The position numbers were made by a program, and so were the translations under genes. A stretch of 64,000 nucleotides of DNA from Robertmurraya andreesenii. GTDB lineage: Bacteria > Bacillota > Bacilli > Bacillales > Cytobacillaceae. The notes below the pieces were generated by a model, which saw only the letters and a program-made list of their open reading frames with translations, ran no database searches and was not told where the DNA came from. This document shows positions 32,773 through 42,067 of this stretch, piece by piece. Positions within the stretch are counted from its first letter, which is position 1. Every line of letters starts with the position of its first letter. The stretch spans positions 1-64,000 of the forward strand of contig NZ_JAUSTU010000002.1 in NCBI RefSeq assembly GCF_030813005.1, given 5' to 3'.

Positions 32773-35373
32773 TTACGAGCCAGCGATTCCTAAATTTCTA
32801 ACAGTGACCGTGTTCTGATTCCATTGAAGCTGTGCAATAATTCGAGTTAACACATTTCCATCGATGGTCAAGGGAATCGTAACATCAAATGCAGCAGCGC
32901 TATTTCCACCCTCTACACCACTCACCACACTATTCATGTCTAGGTTAAAATCGGTCGGAATCGCTCCCTCCATATCCTTTTCGACATTTCGCATAGCGTC
33001 TGTAAACCCTACACCAATTCCTGCCCCCATGTTCTCACCAATTCCTGCAAATACTCTTGAAGGAGAGTGGATTCCGAGGATACCTTTGACACTACTCACA
33101 ATGCCACCAACAAAGTTGCTAACCTTTTCTTTGATCCACCCAACCATCGAAGCAATTCCATTCCAAAGACCTCGGACAATGTTTACTCCAACCTGTCCAA
33201 TTGAAACGGCGGCCTTTCCGATTCCAACTAGAATGGCAGAAACAATAGCTGGTAATTGCGCCACTAGTTGAGGAATAGCCCGAATAAGTCCTGCTGCTAA
33301 TTGAATAATAAGTTTAATCCCCATTTCGACAATTTTTGGTAGATTGGCTGTAATAAAATTGATAATCGTTGATATCAAAGTTGGCAAAGCTTCGATTAAT
33401 CTAGGTAAAGCATTAATTAGCCCTACCGCTAGTCCTTCAATAATTTTAAAAGCCGCCTCTAAAACCTTATCGAGGTTATTCAGGATGGTTTCTACAATTA
33501 AAAGAATGGCTGCAACAATAGAAGGAATGAGATTCGGTAAAGCTTCTCCAATTCCAGTCGCAAGCGTAATAATCATGGTTAAAGCTGCTTCAACCAAGGC
33601 TGGCAAGTTAGCAAGAATTCCTTCTACTAATGACAAAACGAGGTATAATGCCCCCTCTGTTATCTGAGGAAGTGCTTCGATAATCCCTTGAAGCAATGTC
33701 GTGACAATTTGCATAGCTGAATCGATAATGGTGGGAAGATTATCAATAATCGCTCCCGCAATCGACATGATAATTTGAAGCCCTAATGTCACCAACTGTG
33801 GAAGCTGTGAAGCGATTAAATCGGTTATTCCCCTCACGGTTTCACCAATAACCTCTGAAATTTTACTGAAATCCCCTTCCGCTGCATTGATACCATTCGT
33901 AAGATTCGAAAATAAGTCCGTTATCCCTGATGACACTTCACTGACAGCAGGTAAAAACACCCCTTGTAAGGAACGCTTCACCCCTTCAAGCCCCTCGGTT
34001 AGGTTGTCATATTTCACTTCTTTGATTTGATTCAATGCATCCCCACTTGCAATAGTGCTATCTTTGATGCCTGCAAGAACAGGTAGTACATTGGCCTCCA
34101 AATCTTCAAACTGCGTACCGAATAGCTGAACACCAATCGTATTTTTGAGGAGCGGATCTTCAATTTCCTGTAGCTTTTCAACCACAGTGAAAAAAGCAGC
34201 ATTCGCGGTCTCTCCACCTTCAGCAAACTTGCTCATCATCTCTTCTGCATTGAGCCCCAAAGCCGTGAAGGCTTCTATACTCGTTTTACTTCCGTCTTTG
34301 GCTCGGATATTAAATTCCTTTACCGCATCCCCGACCTTATCAATACTAAATGCTCCACTTTCAGCGCCAGCAACTAAACTAGCAATAAACTCATCGGCAC
34401 TTAACCCGAGTGATGCATATTGAACGGAGTATTCGTTCAAGGTATCTAACAGGTCGCCATTTTTGTCGGCCCCATTTTGAGCACCAGTTGCAATAATGTT
34501 GTAAGCTTCATCGGCGGAAATCCCAAAGTTTTTCATAAGAGCACCTGCAGCTCTGGCTGATTCTTGCATATCAAAGCCAAAAGTATCCCGCAAAGCAAAA
34601 CCGGACTCAGTGGCTTTTTCTAACTCTTCACCCATGAGTCCGGTTATCTTTTGTACTTCAGAAATTCCAATAGCCACATCCTCCAAGTTGTCACCAAAAT
34701 TGTGCTTGTACACGTTTTGAGCAACCTTACCTAATTCCTCAAGCTCTGCCCCGGTAGCACCTGTGGAGGCGGAGATCTGATTGACCGCCATATTGTACTC
34801 ATCACCAAGTTTAATCAGGCTTGCACCAGCAGCAACTGCGGCAGTACCAATGGCGGCTACGGCTGCCCCAATCGTTACCCCAATTCCTTTTAAAACACCG
34901 CCCAACTTTTCAAAACGACCAGAGGCATTCTCTGTTTGGTCGGCGGCATTTTGTACCTCATCCGCAAACTGCTCTGCCTCATCTTCAGCCTCATTAAACC
35001 CCTCGTTCAGCGTTTGAATGGCTTGGTTATTATTATCAAGCTCCTTCTCCATCTTCATTAATTCGGATTTCGCATTATTCAGCTGAATCTGCCAGTTTTG
35101 TGTTCGTCTGTCCGTTTCTCCAAATGATTCAGCAGCATTTCTAAGAGCAGCTTCTAATGTTTCGATTTTTTCTTTCTGAGCATCTACGGACTTGTTCAGC
35201 ACTCCGTTTCTAGTAGTCAAAGCTTCAAGAGATTGATCTTGCTTATCAAATTGAGCGGCAACAAGATTCATTTCACTGCCTAGCACCTTGAAATTCCGGT
35301 TGATATCCCTCAACGCATTTTTAAAATCTTTCTCCCCTTCAACACCGATCCGAAGCCCGAAATTATCTGCCAC
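32773..35373 (-). CDS. Tail tape measure protein
   Basis: About 866 residues. The first 170 residues are coiled coil; two segments rich in Ala/Gly/Leu follow. From about residue 510 to 760 there is a run of hydrophobic, 20-40-residue units with recurring N-L-P, A-L-P and L-I motifs, typical of tape measures. The C-terminus has an S-P-S-R-V-F pattern seen in many such proteins. Protein length sets tail length in siphoviruses. The GTG at 35373 follows GAGGAGGTGG and is preferred over an upstream start. Confidence 0.93.
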   Translation of the reverse strand: MADNFGLRIGVEGEKDFKNALRDINRNFKVLGSEMNLVAAQFDKQDQSLEALTTRNGVLNKSVDAQKEKIETLEAALRNAAESFGETDRRTQNWQIQLNNAKSELMKMEKELDNNNQAIQTLNEGFNEAEDEAEQFADEVQNAADQTENASGRFEKLGGVLKGIGVTIGAAVAAIGTAAVAAGASLIKLGDEYNMAVNQISASTGATGAELEELGKVAQNVYKHNFGDNLEDVAIGISEVQKITGLMGEELEKATESGFALRDTFGFDMQESARAAGALMKNFGISADEAYNIIATGAQNGADKNGDLLDTLNEYSVQYASLGLSADEFIASLVAGAESGAFSIDKVGDAVKEFNIRAKDGSKTSIEAFTALGLNAEEMMSKFAEGGETANAAFFTVVEKLQEIEDPLLKNTIGVQLFGTQFEDLEANVLPVLAGIKDSTIASGDALNQIKEVKYDNLTEGLEGVKRSLQGVFLPAVSEVSSGITDLFSNLTNGINAAEGDFSKISEVIGETVRGITDLIASQLPQLVTLGLQIIMSIAGAIIDNLPTIIDSAMQIVTTLLQGIIEALPQITEGALYLVLSLVEGILANLPALVEAALTMIITLATGIGEALPNLIPSIVAAILLIVETILNNLDKVLEAAFKIIEGLAVGLINALPRLIEALPTLISTIINFITANLPKIVEMGIKLIIQLAAGLIRAIPQLVAQLPAIVSAILVGIGKAAVSIGQVGVNIVRGLWNGIASMVGWIKEKVSNFVGGIVSSVKGILGIHSPSRVFAGIGENMGAGIGVGFTDAMRNVEKDMEGAIPTDFNLDMNSVVSGVEGGNSAAAFDVTIPLTIDGNVLTRIIAQLQWNQNTVTVRNLGIAGS

Positions 35374-35400
35374 GACTCCACCTCCTCTCTTTTTGGGCAT

Positions 35401-35433
35401 AAAAAAAAGAAACCCTAAATTATAATGGGTTCC
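35401..35433 (-). terminator. Terminator before the tape measure gene
   Basis: On the minus strand GAACCCAT and AGGGTTTC pair across a short AT loop and are followed by eight T residues. It ends the transcript of the 58-residue gene and may reduce read-through into tape measure. Confidence 0.65.
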
Positions 35434-35440
35434 ATTAGTA

Positions 35441-35617
35441 CTACTTACCTTTTCTTGAGTTTAGTACTCTTTCTGCATTAATAATTCTTTCTGACTTACT
35501 AAGTTTCAAATCATTAGGAACATTTGTATGTCTAATCTTAGTACGTGGAGATGATATGAGCTTTTTAGCCGCTTCTTCATCTAAAGTAAATTGTCCAAAA
35601 AATGATTCTTGAGGCAT
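35441..35617 (-). CDS. Small protein between tail chaperone and tape measure
   Basis: Fifty-eight residues, starting after GAAGGGATT. It is basic and helical (K-S-E-R-I-I-N-A-E-R-V-L-N). No family recognised. It has its own terminator and is AT-rich compared with the tail genes, so it may be an inserted accessory gene rather than part of the tail. Confidence 0.55.
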   Translation of the reverse strand: MPQESFFGQFTLDEEAAKKLISSPRTKIRHTNVPNDLKLSKSERIINAERVLNSRKGK

Positions 35618-35742
35618 TTTAATCCCTTCCTTCATTTTTTGATAACAGTATAACTCTAGAAGGAAACTTACCTCAACAGGTATTGCATCTTTAATTTGCT
35701 TTCATGCTTTAATGGCTTTTGATTTGAGCATGAATGCAAAAG

Positions 35743-35946
35743 TTAAATCCCCACCGGAATCACATCATCAATGAAGATTTCCTGCTTTGGTTTGGTTATT
35801 CCTGTAAACTGCTTATGGCATTCCCATAAATCCAATAAATACCCCATGGGCATAAGCCACACTTCTTCTTCACACCTGTTTAATTGGGCAGTTCCATAAT
35901 AAATAAGTCGGATAAACAATTCATCATCGCTTACCCGACTTCCACG
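35743..35946 (-). CDS. gpT-type extension of the tail assembly chaperone (-1 frameshift)
   Basis: After the heptamer A-AAA-AAC (minus strand of 35946-35952) the -1 frame stays open for 67 codons and ends at 35743. The heptamer has the X-XXY-YYZ form and sits in the right phase: zero frame reads TCA AAA AAC, the -1 frame continues with CGT. The extension reads like a tail chaperone T domain (D-E-L-F-I-R-L, then W-L-M-P-M-G-Y-L-L-D-L-W-E). As in lambda gpGT, a fraction of ribosomes would make the fusion that loads the tape measure. Confidence 0.85.
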   Translation of the reverse strand, partial: RGSRVSDDELFIRLIYYGTAQLNRCEEEVWLMPMGYLLDLWECHKQFTGITKPKQEIFIDDVIPVGI

Positions 35947-36356
35947 TTTTTTGATGGCTCACTCTCAATATGTCGTTTAGTTCCTTTCAACATGCTGGCC
36001 ATGATCGCATTTTTGTACTCTGCCAACTCAAAAGGAGTGGTCAATAATTCCACATCCTCCTCTGTCAGCAGCTCTTTCTTCGCATCTTTATTTCGTAAAT
36101 TATGAATGAGAATCGACTGATTTGCTAATAAGGTTATGAGCCAGACGATTTCATCTAGTGCAAGTTCAAAGTCTTTCGTGTTCATCAGCTTGGCACCAAG
36201 ATTCTCAAGGCCACCATAGCGTTTCGCGATTTCTTTCGTGGCCTTTGTGGTTAAAATCAATTTATATTCCGTACCACCAATATCAATTACAGCACTTCTT
36301 TCTTCTGCTGCAAAATCAATATCTAATGGTGCCGTCTCTACAGTTTTATTACTCAC
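35931..36356 (-). CDS. Tail assembly chaperone, short (gpG-type) form
   Basis: A 141-residue acidic protein between the major tail protein and tape measure genes, the usual place for tail chaperones. It contains Y-K-L-I-L-T-T-K-A and helical acidic stretches. Its last codons carry the slippery heptamer described at 35743-35946, where part of the translation would shift frame. Confidence 0.85.
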   Translation of the reverse strand: MSNKTVETAPLDIDFAAEERSAVIDIGGTEYKLILTTKATKEIAKRYGGLENLGAKLMNTKDFELALDEIVWLITLLANQSILIHNLRNKDAKKELLTEEDVELLTTPFELAEYKNAIMASMLKGTKRHIESEPSKNVEVG

Positions 36357-36376
36357 TTTTCATCATCCTTTCCAGC

Positions 36377-37258
36377 CTATGATACCGTCACGGTCGCTAC
36401 AGTCGTGGTAACACTATTAGCACCAACAGAACTTAACACGCAGTAATAATAATAAGTTCCTGCTGTAAGATCAGTTGGGATGTCAAAGCTGGCTGATGTT
36501 TCCCCATTGATAATGGTTCCACCGACTGTACTATCCACCGAGTTTTCATACCACTGATACGTGATTGGATTGCTGGTGTTAGTCGTTGCAACCACCGATA
36601 AACTACCAGAAATACTTCCTGCCACCACTTCCGTTAAATCAGCTGGCTGAGTTGTAATGGTGATGGTTGGCGTTACGGGTGAAAAATCCGGCTCGTAAAC
36701 GGTGGAAAACCAATTTGTAATGGTTTCTTGAGATACGCCATTATCCCCTTCCGTCACTTCTGCCTTCCAAGGATGCTTGTTTTCTGCATCCAGTTTGTTT
36801 CGTCTAAAAACCGTTCCTTCTATGGTGGGACTACTAAAGGTAATCGATTCACCTTTGGTCGCAAGGGAAGTTGTAGGAATGCTAAAGATAACGCGATACA
36901 GCCAAAAATATCGATACTTTCCGTTTGATTTCTTTGCACGAAACCCAACTGCGACAGGCTTTCCACCATCCTCACTCCTCGATATCACGACATTATTACT
37001 ATCAATTTTGCTACCTGTTAAATCCTGGGCTACCAGCGGGCCAATATCATCAATTCCAAGAGTTAACGTGCCGCTATTAAACTCTTTCACTACTTCTGCT
37101 GCCCCGTCATCCGCATACAGAATGGCTTCCATCAGCTCGACACTAAGTTCGGCAGTCATGGCTTTTGCCAAGATCTTAGGCGTTCCATAAGTTTCATCAC
37201 CATTCTCATCTTCCGTGATGTTGGCATAAAACAATCGATCCAATCCTATCGTTGCCAT
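36377..37258 (-). CDS. Major tail protein with C-terminal Ig-like domain
   Basis: A 293-residue tail-tube protein. The first 195 residues match the phi13-type major tail family (I-G-L-D-R-L-F-Y-A, E-L-S-V-E-L-M-E-A, G-F-R-A-K-K-S-N-G-K-Y-R-Y-F-W-L-Y-R). The last 90 residues form a bacterial Ig-like domain (T-I-T-T-Q-P-A, then Y-Q-W-Y-E-N) that would stick out from the tube and may help adsorption. It is the first tail gene after the head-tail connector set. Confidence 0.9.
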   Translation of the reverse strand: MATIGLDRLFYANITEDENGDETYGTPKILAKAMTAELSVELMEAILYADDGAAEVVKEFNSGTLTLGIDDIGPLVAQDLTGSKIDSNNVVISRSEDGGKPVAVGFRAKKSNGKYRYFWLYRVIFSIPTTSLATKGESITFSSPTIEGTVFRRNKLDAENKHPWKAEVTEGDNGVSQETITNWFSTVYEPDFSPVTPTITITTQPADLTEVVAGSISGSLSVVATTNTSNPITYQWYENSVDSTVGGTIINGETSASFDIPTDLTAGTYYYYCVLSSVGANSVTTTVATVTVS

Positions 37259-37603
37259 TTACTCATCCTCCATTTCATATTCTTTCAAAACATCTATTGC
37301 ATAATGATGGTACTTCGTATCATGTTCAAACCCGATATATTGCCGGTCTGTGATAGTCATGCCTCCAGCTAGAAATACCTTTGTTAATTGTTTTTTCAAT
37401 GCCTGGTAATTTCTTTTCGTAAAAAGTGAAAGTCTTGCTTCCTCAATAATGTTATGGGCCTGGTTGTCCGCGTAAAAATCCAATCGATCTGACATAGGAG
37501 TAATGACGATATATTCATCAGGAGGCTTTCCCGAAAAAACACCTGTTTCAATTGGAATGCCCACAGGTTCTAGCAGGTCCATGATGTCTTTTAAAAGACT
37601 CAT
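37259..37603 (-). CDS. Tail completion/terminator-type protein
   Basis: A 114-residue protein in the position of tail terminators, between the gp10-like protein and the major tail protein, with the beta-rich pattern seen there (P-D-E-Y-I-V-I-T-P). Its start overlaps the end of the preceding gene by a few bases. Function is from position and pattern. Confidence 0.7.
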   Translation of the reverse strand: MSLLKDIMDLLEPVGIPIETGVFSGKPPDEYIVITPMSDRLDFYADNQAHNIIEEARLSLFTKRNYQALKKQLTKVFLAGGMTITDRQYIGFEHDTKYHHYAIDVLKEYEMEDE

Positions 37604-38034
37604 AGTTTTTCAATCTCCTTCTCCAGCGCCTTTTCCATCGCTTCAACACAAGCTTTTCTTGTTGCTGATTTGGTTGGTTTTAACCAAGGCCTAGGAGGCT
37701 GTCCTGATTTTCCATACTCGAGTACGGCCGCCTTCAAGGCATTGGATACTCCTTTGCTGTCTTTTGTTGTCGGGACTCCTACTCGCAAATTCCAGTCTCC
37801 GTTTGCATTTTGCGTAGGCCTTGTCGTTTCAAGAGAGGCTAACAATTCACCAGTGGATTGAGAAGACTCTTTTGTTCCTTGTCCAATTCTAGCAGCTAAG
37901 TTTGTTTTTGCTTTCTGAATAACGGGCTCAGCCCCTTTTTCTAACACTCTTGGAACGATTTCATCAAAGCGATTGTTTAACTTGGAGATTCTTTCTAAAA
38001 ACGCATCCGGCATTTTCACTGCTGCTCTTGCCAT
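37600..38034 (-). CDS. HK97 gp10-like head-tail protein
   Basis: A 144-residue basic protein with the HK97-gp10 pattern (L-N-N-R-F-D-E-I at the start, K-A-K-T-N-L, then P-P-R-P-W-L-K-P and a C-terminal helical tail). It belongs to the neck, overlaps the next gene by four bases, and is in the standard connector order. Confidence 0.85.
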   Translation of the reverse strand: MARAAVKMPDAFLERISKLNNRFDEIVPRVLEKGAEPVIQKAKTNLAARIGQGTKESSQSTGELLASLETTRPTQNANGDWNLRVGVPTTKDSKGVSNALKAAVLEYGKSGQPPRPWLKPTKSATRKACVEAMEKALEKEIEKL

Positions 38035-38038
38035 CCCA

Positions 38039-38374
38039 TCACCCCTTCGATCCAGTTACTTTTTCAGCTAGTACCTCCACATATATGCCCCGCCCTTTGA
38101 TATCCTCAACACTTAAAATGTTATAGCGTTCATCTTTGCAAACAATGATGAATTCAGTCGTAATATTGATGCCTCTAGGTTTTCTAAAACGAAAAAGAGA
38201 ACTAGCCTCACTAAAGCTAGCCCTATTCTTCCACGCTTCACTTCCATGGCGATTTTCCTTATAAGCTCTCATAGATGTGACAAGCAGGTCTTGTTTGGAT
38301 ACAAACCCTTCTTCATCCCTGATGGATACATTCTCATATATTTCTATAAAGCTATTCATTTTCCCAAAGCTCAT
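38039..38374 (-). CDS. Head closure protein (head-tail adaptor family)
   Basis: A 111-residue protein of the SPP1 gp16-like head-closure family: G-K-M-N-S-F-I-E-I near the start and a long beta-rich middle with F-R-F-R-K-P-R-G-I. Its start overlaps the previous stop by four bases. Confidence 0.85.
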   Translation of the reverse strand: MSFGKMNSFIEIYENVSIRDEEGFVSKQDLLVTSMRAYKENRHGSEAWKNRASFSEASSLFRFRKPRGINITTEFIIVCKDERYNILSVEDIKGRGIYVEVLAEKVTGSKG

Positions 38375-38685
38375 ATGATCACGTCCCTATTAAGGCGGAG
38401 AAGCGTATTAACCACATTCCAAACTTGCTTACTCGCTTCCACATTATCCGCAAAAAAGCCGCCCGTGCTCCCATCCCGACTCTCATAAAAGTGGGAAGAT
38501 AGCATGATGACGGCTTGTTCGGTCGTTGGACTCATTGGGTTTTCCGCATAAAAGCCCTCTGGTTTCTTTTGATAACTCTCCGCATAGGAAACAGCGGCGG
38601 TGATGAAGCTGTTAAGCAGAGTATCATCTTCGTTATGTTCTATGATCAGATTTTGTTTCACTTTTGAGAGTAAGTTCTCCATCAC
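38371..38685 (-). CDS. Head-tail connector (gp6-like DNA packaging protein)
   Basis: A 104-residue helical protein with L-L-S-K-V-K-Q-N-L, I-T-A-A-V-S-Y-A-E-S and T-E-Q-A-V-I-M-L-S-S-H-F-Y-E-S-R, the pattern of HK97 gp6-type connectors. It forms the ring under the portal. Confidence 0.88.
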   Translation of the reverse strand: MMENLLSKVKQNLIIEHNEDDTLLNSFITAAVSYAESYQKKPEGFYAENPMSPTTEQAVIMLSSHFYESRDGSTGGFFADNVEASKQVWNVVNTLLRLNRDVII

Positions 38686-38695
38686 CGCTTACCTC

Positions 38696-38917
38696 CTATT
38701 GTGAATTCATTAAACCGGCAGCTTTTAACTTGGCTAATAGTGCATTAAAATCCACCACTAGCCCAGCGACATCCACCGCTGTACTATCCGCTTGGTTATC
38801 GGCTGGTTGGACTTCTGTACCTCCAAACAACAACTTGCCTTCAGAAGTAATTTCTAAAGTGCCTCCAATAACAGTCCTCTCGCCGCCTTGCTCAGTATAG
38901 TTTTTTACATTACTCAT
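38696..38917 (-). CDS. Small head protein, head-fibre-like
   Basis: Seventy-three residues with G-T-L-E-I-T-S-E-G-K-L-L-F-G-G and a helical C-terminus (F-N-A-L-L-A-K-L-K-A-A-G). Similar small proteins next to capsid genes are annotated as head fibres or decoration proteins. It follows the capsid gene by ten bases. Confidence 0.7.
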   Translation of the reverse strand: MSNVKNYTEQGGERTVIGGTLEITSEGKLLFGGTEVQPADNQADSTAVDVAGLVVDFNALLAKLKAAGLMNSQ

Positions 38918-38927
38918 TAAGCCTCAC

Positions 38928-40121
38928 CTACGCTTTCTGCTGAAGTACTTTAATTGCTTCAGGAAGAATTAACTTTCCATCTACCCGCTGCGATGCCTTA
39001 AACCCTACTTGTCCTGTTGCGGCATATAGTTCATTCAATCGTTGGAAAGAACGACCTTGGCGGTCAGCTACCCAGTAATACCCGAAGTCACCAAAAGCGA
39101 TCGTCTTGGCTCCTGCAGCAACCGTTGGGACGTAAGCGGAAGTTTTCACCGGACGATTTAAAATCGTGTCTGGTTGTCCTGCCTGGATAGATGGTTGCCA
39201 GAGATATTGGCCATTGCCGTCTTTTAGCTTACGAATGAGTTTGATTGTGGCATCGTTCATAACAAAGATTGCCTTTTTACGATATGGCGATTTTAATGAA
39301 TAGAATAAATCCATGATCTCATCCACAGTAATAGCAGTTGCTGATGCGGCTGTGATTCCAAGTTCAGCTCCACCGGTTGCATTAAAAATGCCAGTCGGCT
39401 TTCCGGTACCATCTCCCACGAAGAATGCTTCCTCTTCCTTGGCACCAATCCGTCTAGCAAATTCTTTTGCGATATAGGCTTCTAAATTAAAAACACTGTC
39501 GTTTAATAACTCTTCTGATACTTTAATCATTGTAGCTAACTTGTAAGCTCCAATGGAAACTTGACCAAAGCTGTCATCTGACTCAGGAATTAAACCTTCT
39601 TCATCCACCCATGATGCTGTTCCTTTGGATGCCACAACTGGAATTTTACGATCACCTGATGAAGTGGTGATGACCTTGGCTAAGGAACGGAAGATATTTT
39701 CCTCTTCTAGAGCTTCAATAAGCGTTCTTTCAAATTCATCAGGAGCAAGGTAACCTCCTTCAGAATCTGTTCCAATTTTTAAGGAGTTTTGTACGTCAAA
39801 ACTGCTTTTGTTTCTCATCGCCTTCCAGAATGAATCTCTGTATTCATCAGTTGATCGTCCTGTTTTTTGCCCCTCAGTTCCTGTGGGTTTTGAGGTGATC
39901 GGATTGTTTAAAGGTTTGGATAGCTCCAGGTCAATGGCTTGTTGTCGTTCAAGACGGTCGATTTCTTTTCCGAGATTCACAACCTCCGCTTCCATCCTTT
40001 CATAAGTGTTCGTATCTTCTGCTGAAAGAATGCCATCTTCTCCTCTTTTTGAATCAAGAAATGCCTTGGCTGCTTCCCATGCCTTTGCTCGTTTTTCACG
40101 AAGTTCTAAAACTTTACTCAT
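38928..40121 (-). CDS. Major capsid protein, HK97 family
   Basis: A 397-residue precursor. Residues 1-95 are a charged coiled-coil scaffold (delta) domain that the neighbouring protease would remove. The mature part has the HK97 signatures A-P-D-E-F-E, E-E-E-A-F-F-V-G-D-G, P-T-G-I-F, F-G-D-F-G-Y-Y-W and the C-terminal K-L-I-L-P-E-A-I-K-V-L-Q. It forms the icosahedral shell. The satellite encodes a relative without the scaffold domain. Confidence 0.95.
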   Translation of the reverse strand: MSKVLELREKRAKAWEAAKAFLDSKRGEDGILSAEDTNTYERMEAEVVNLGKEIDRLERQQAIDLELSKPLNNPITSKPTGTEGQKTGRSTDEYRDSFWKAMRNKSSFDVQNSLKIGTDSEGGYLAPDEFERTLIEALEEENIFRSLAKVITTSSGDRKIPVVASKGTASWVDEEGLIPESDDSFGQVSIGAYKLATMIKVSEELLNDSVFNLEAYIAKEFARRIGAKEEEAFFVGDGTGKPTGIFNATGGAELGITAASATAITVDEIMDLFYSLKSPYRKKAIFVMNDATIKLIRKLKDGNGQYLWQPSIQAGQPDTILNRPVKTSAYVPTVAAGAKTIAFGDFGYYWVADRQGRSFQRLNELYAATGQVGFKASQRVDGKLILPEAIKVLQQKA

Positions 40122-40137
40122 ATTGTTTGTCTCCTCC

Positions 40138-40824
40138 TTAAAATTTCAAGAGTTCTAGTCTCTTGTCCAAAATACTGATATCTGTGCCTGTTTTCTTTTC
40201 CCTTTGCGGTAACTTGTGCAGGAATGAATTGACGACAGCCATTTGGCTATAAATCATTCCTTCCTCTGGTGAGGTTTCTTCACTTTCATTTTGAAACATG
40301 ATGCCATCGGCGAATCCAAGTTCGACTGCCTTTTTGGAGTTAAACCAGCTCTCCGCATCCATCATGTGCGAGAGTTTTATCCTCGAAAGACCGGTTTTTA
40401 ATTCATAAGCATTGATAATGCTCTCTTTTACCTCACTCAACATCTGGATCGCTTTCTTCATTTCAGCTGTATCCCCAAAGGCGATGGTCATCGGATTATG
40501 AATCATCATCATGGAGACTGGCGACATGAAAACCTCACTACCCGCCATCGCAATAACGGAGGCAGCACTTGCCGCAATTCCATCAATTTTTACTGTTACT
40601 TGGCCTTTGTAATCCATCAGCATGTTGTAAATTTGACTGGCTGCAAACACATCACCTCCAGGCGAATTAATCCAGATGGTGATATCGCCACCCTCATTCA
40701 TTAGTTCTGACTTAAACTGTCTCGGTGTGACTTCATCACCAAACCACGATTCTTCAGCAATGACGCCATCAAGATAAAGGGTCCTGCCCTCTTCGTTCTT
40801 GACCCAATTCCAAAACTTCTTCAA
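40138..40824 (-). CDS. ClpP-like prohead protease
   Basis: A 228-residue ClpP-fold protease. The nucleophile serine is in G-I-A-A-S-A-A-S-V-I-A-M-A-G, the histidine in M-M-I-H-N-P, and W-I-N-S-P-G-G-D-V-F-A forms the oxyanion region. It matures the capsid precursor. It is next to portal and capsid, as usual. Confidence 0.95.
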   Translation of the reverse strand: MKKFWNWVKNEEGRTLYLDGVIAEESWFGDEVTPRQFKSELMNEGGDITIWINSPGGDVFAASQIYNMLMDYKGQVTVKIDGIAASAASVIAMAGSEVFMSPVSMMMIHNPMTIAFGDTAEMKKAIQMLSEVKESIINAYELKTGLSRIKLSHMMDAESWFNSKKAVELGFADGIMFQNESEETSPEEGMIYSQMAVVNSFLHKLPQREKKTGTDISILDKRLELLKF

Positions 40825-40827
40825 GGT

Positions 40828-42051
40828 TTATCCCTCCTCATACTGTTCTGTCCAAGCACCTGCTTTTGACATATCTACAAAATTCCCATTCACTAAGTAC
40901 TTGTTTCCACCCTGTTCTTCCGGGATTAAGTTCATCTCTTCCAGTTCGCGGATATCGTTCGCTGACATTACCCCGTTTTGCCGCATGATCTGATAGAATT
41001 GCGCTCTGGATCCTGCATCTCCTCTGAGCCGCCCATTTAAATTAAATTTAATAAAGTACTTTTTCTTGTCAGCCTCACTCAACAACGCCTTTTTCATGGA
41101 CTGTTCGATTCGAGTGACCCAAGGCATGATCGTATTATCAATAAAGCTAATCGATTGGTGTTCAATATTGCTGAAGGTCGCTTTATCGAGATTTGCCACA
41201 AGATGAGGTGGCACCCGAAAGATTCGGCAAATCTCTTCTGTTTGAAACTTTCTTGTTTCTAAAAACTGAGCTTGCTCTGGTGGAATGCCGATACTTTGAA
41301 ATTTCATTCCTTCCTCAAGGACTGCAATCCGATGGGCGTTGCCACTTCCTTGATACACCGCATTCCAACTCTCTCGGATTTTGGCAGGATCCTTCACGAC
41401 ACCTGGGTGCTCCAAAACACCTCCGGGGCTGGCACCATTTGCAAAAAACTTGGCTCCATACTCTTCAGTGGCAATTGCCATTCCAATCGCATTTTTGGCC
41501 ATCGCAATCGGAGAGTAGCCTACCAAACCATCAAATCCAAGCCCAGGAATATGGAGGACTTCCTCCCTTCGAAGGATTGCGGTGCCCGTGTCCATTCGGT
41601 ATTCATAGTAAAGTTCCCCGGTAGACGTTCGATCCACCGTCATCCGGTCAGGCAAAAGCGGATAAAGTGAAAGCACATTGCCTCTACCATCCCTAATAAT
41701 CTGAGCATAAGCATTTCCCCATAATAAAAGATGACTCATCAGTGTTTCCCTAAACACGAACGAAGTCATCTCTGAATTGGGCTCATCATGGAGCTTGTAA
41801 TATAAGCTGTGGTCCAGCGCTTTTTCCTTACCGTTATTGGTATACTGATAAAGATGAAGCGGAAGGCTAGCAATCGTCTCAGCTAGAATCCGCACACAGG
41901 CATAGACCGCTGTGGTCTGCATGGCTGTTCTTTCGTTGACCGCTTTCCCGCTTGTGGTCGTACCAAAGAAAAAGCTGTAGGTACTGCCAAAAAGATTATT
42001 TTGGGGGCTGGCCCTTGATTGAAATAGTTTTGATAAAAACGGTATTTTCAT
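40828..42051 (-). CDS. Portal protein, HK97 type
   Basis: A 407-residue portal with the family pattern: A-V-Y-A-C-V-R-I-L-A-E-T-I-A-S-L-P-L near the N-terminus, a G-N-A-Y-A-Q-I wing, I-F-R-V-P-P-H-L-V in the middle, and N-E/A-N-D-I-R near the end. Twelve copies form the DNA channel at one capsid vertex. Confidence 0.95.
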   Translation of the reverse strand: MKIPFLSKLFQSRASPQNNLFGSTYSFFFGTTTSGKAVNERTAMQTTAVYACVRILAETIASLPLHLYQYTNNGKEKALDHSLYYKLHDEPNSEMTSFVFRETLMSHLLLWGNAYAQIIRDGRGNVLSLYPLLPDRMTVDRTSTGELYYEYRMDTGTAILRREEVLHIPGLGFDGLVGYSPIAMAKNAIGMAIATEEYGAKFFANGASPGGVLEHPGVVKDPAKIRESWNAVYQGSGNAHRIAVLEEGMKFQSIGIPPEQAQFLETRKFQTEEICRIFRVPPHLVANLDKATFSNIEHQSISFIDNTIMPWVTRIEQSMKKALLSEADKKKYFIKFNLNGRLRGDAGSRAQFYQIMRQNGVMSANDIRELEEMNLIPEEQGGNKYLVNGNFVDMSKAGAWTEQYEEG

Positions 42052-42067
42052 AGTTTCACTTCCTAAA

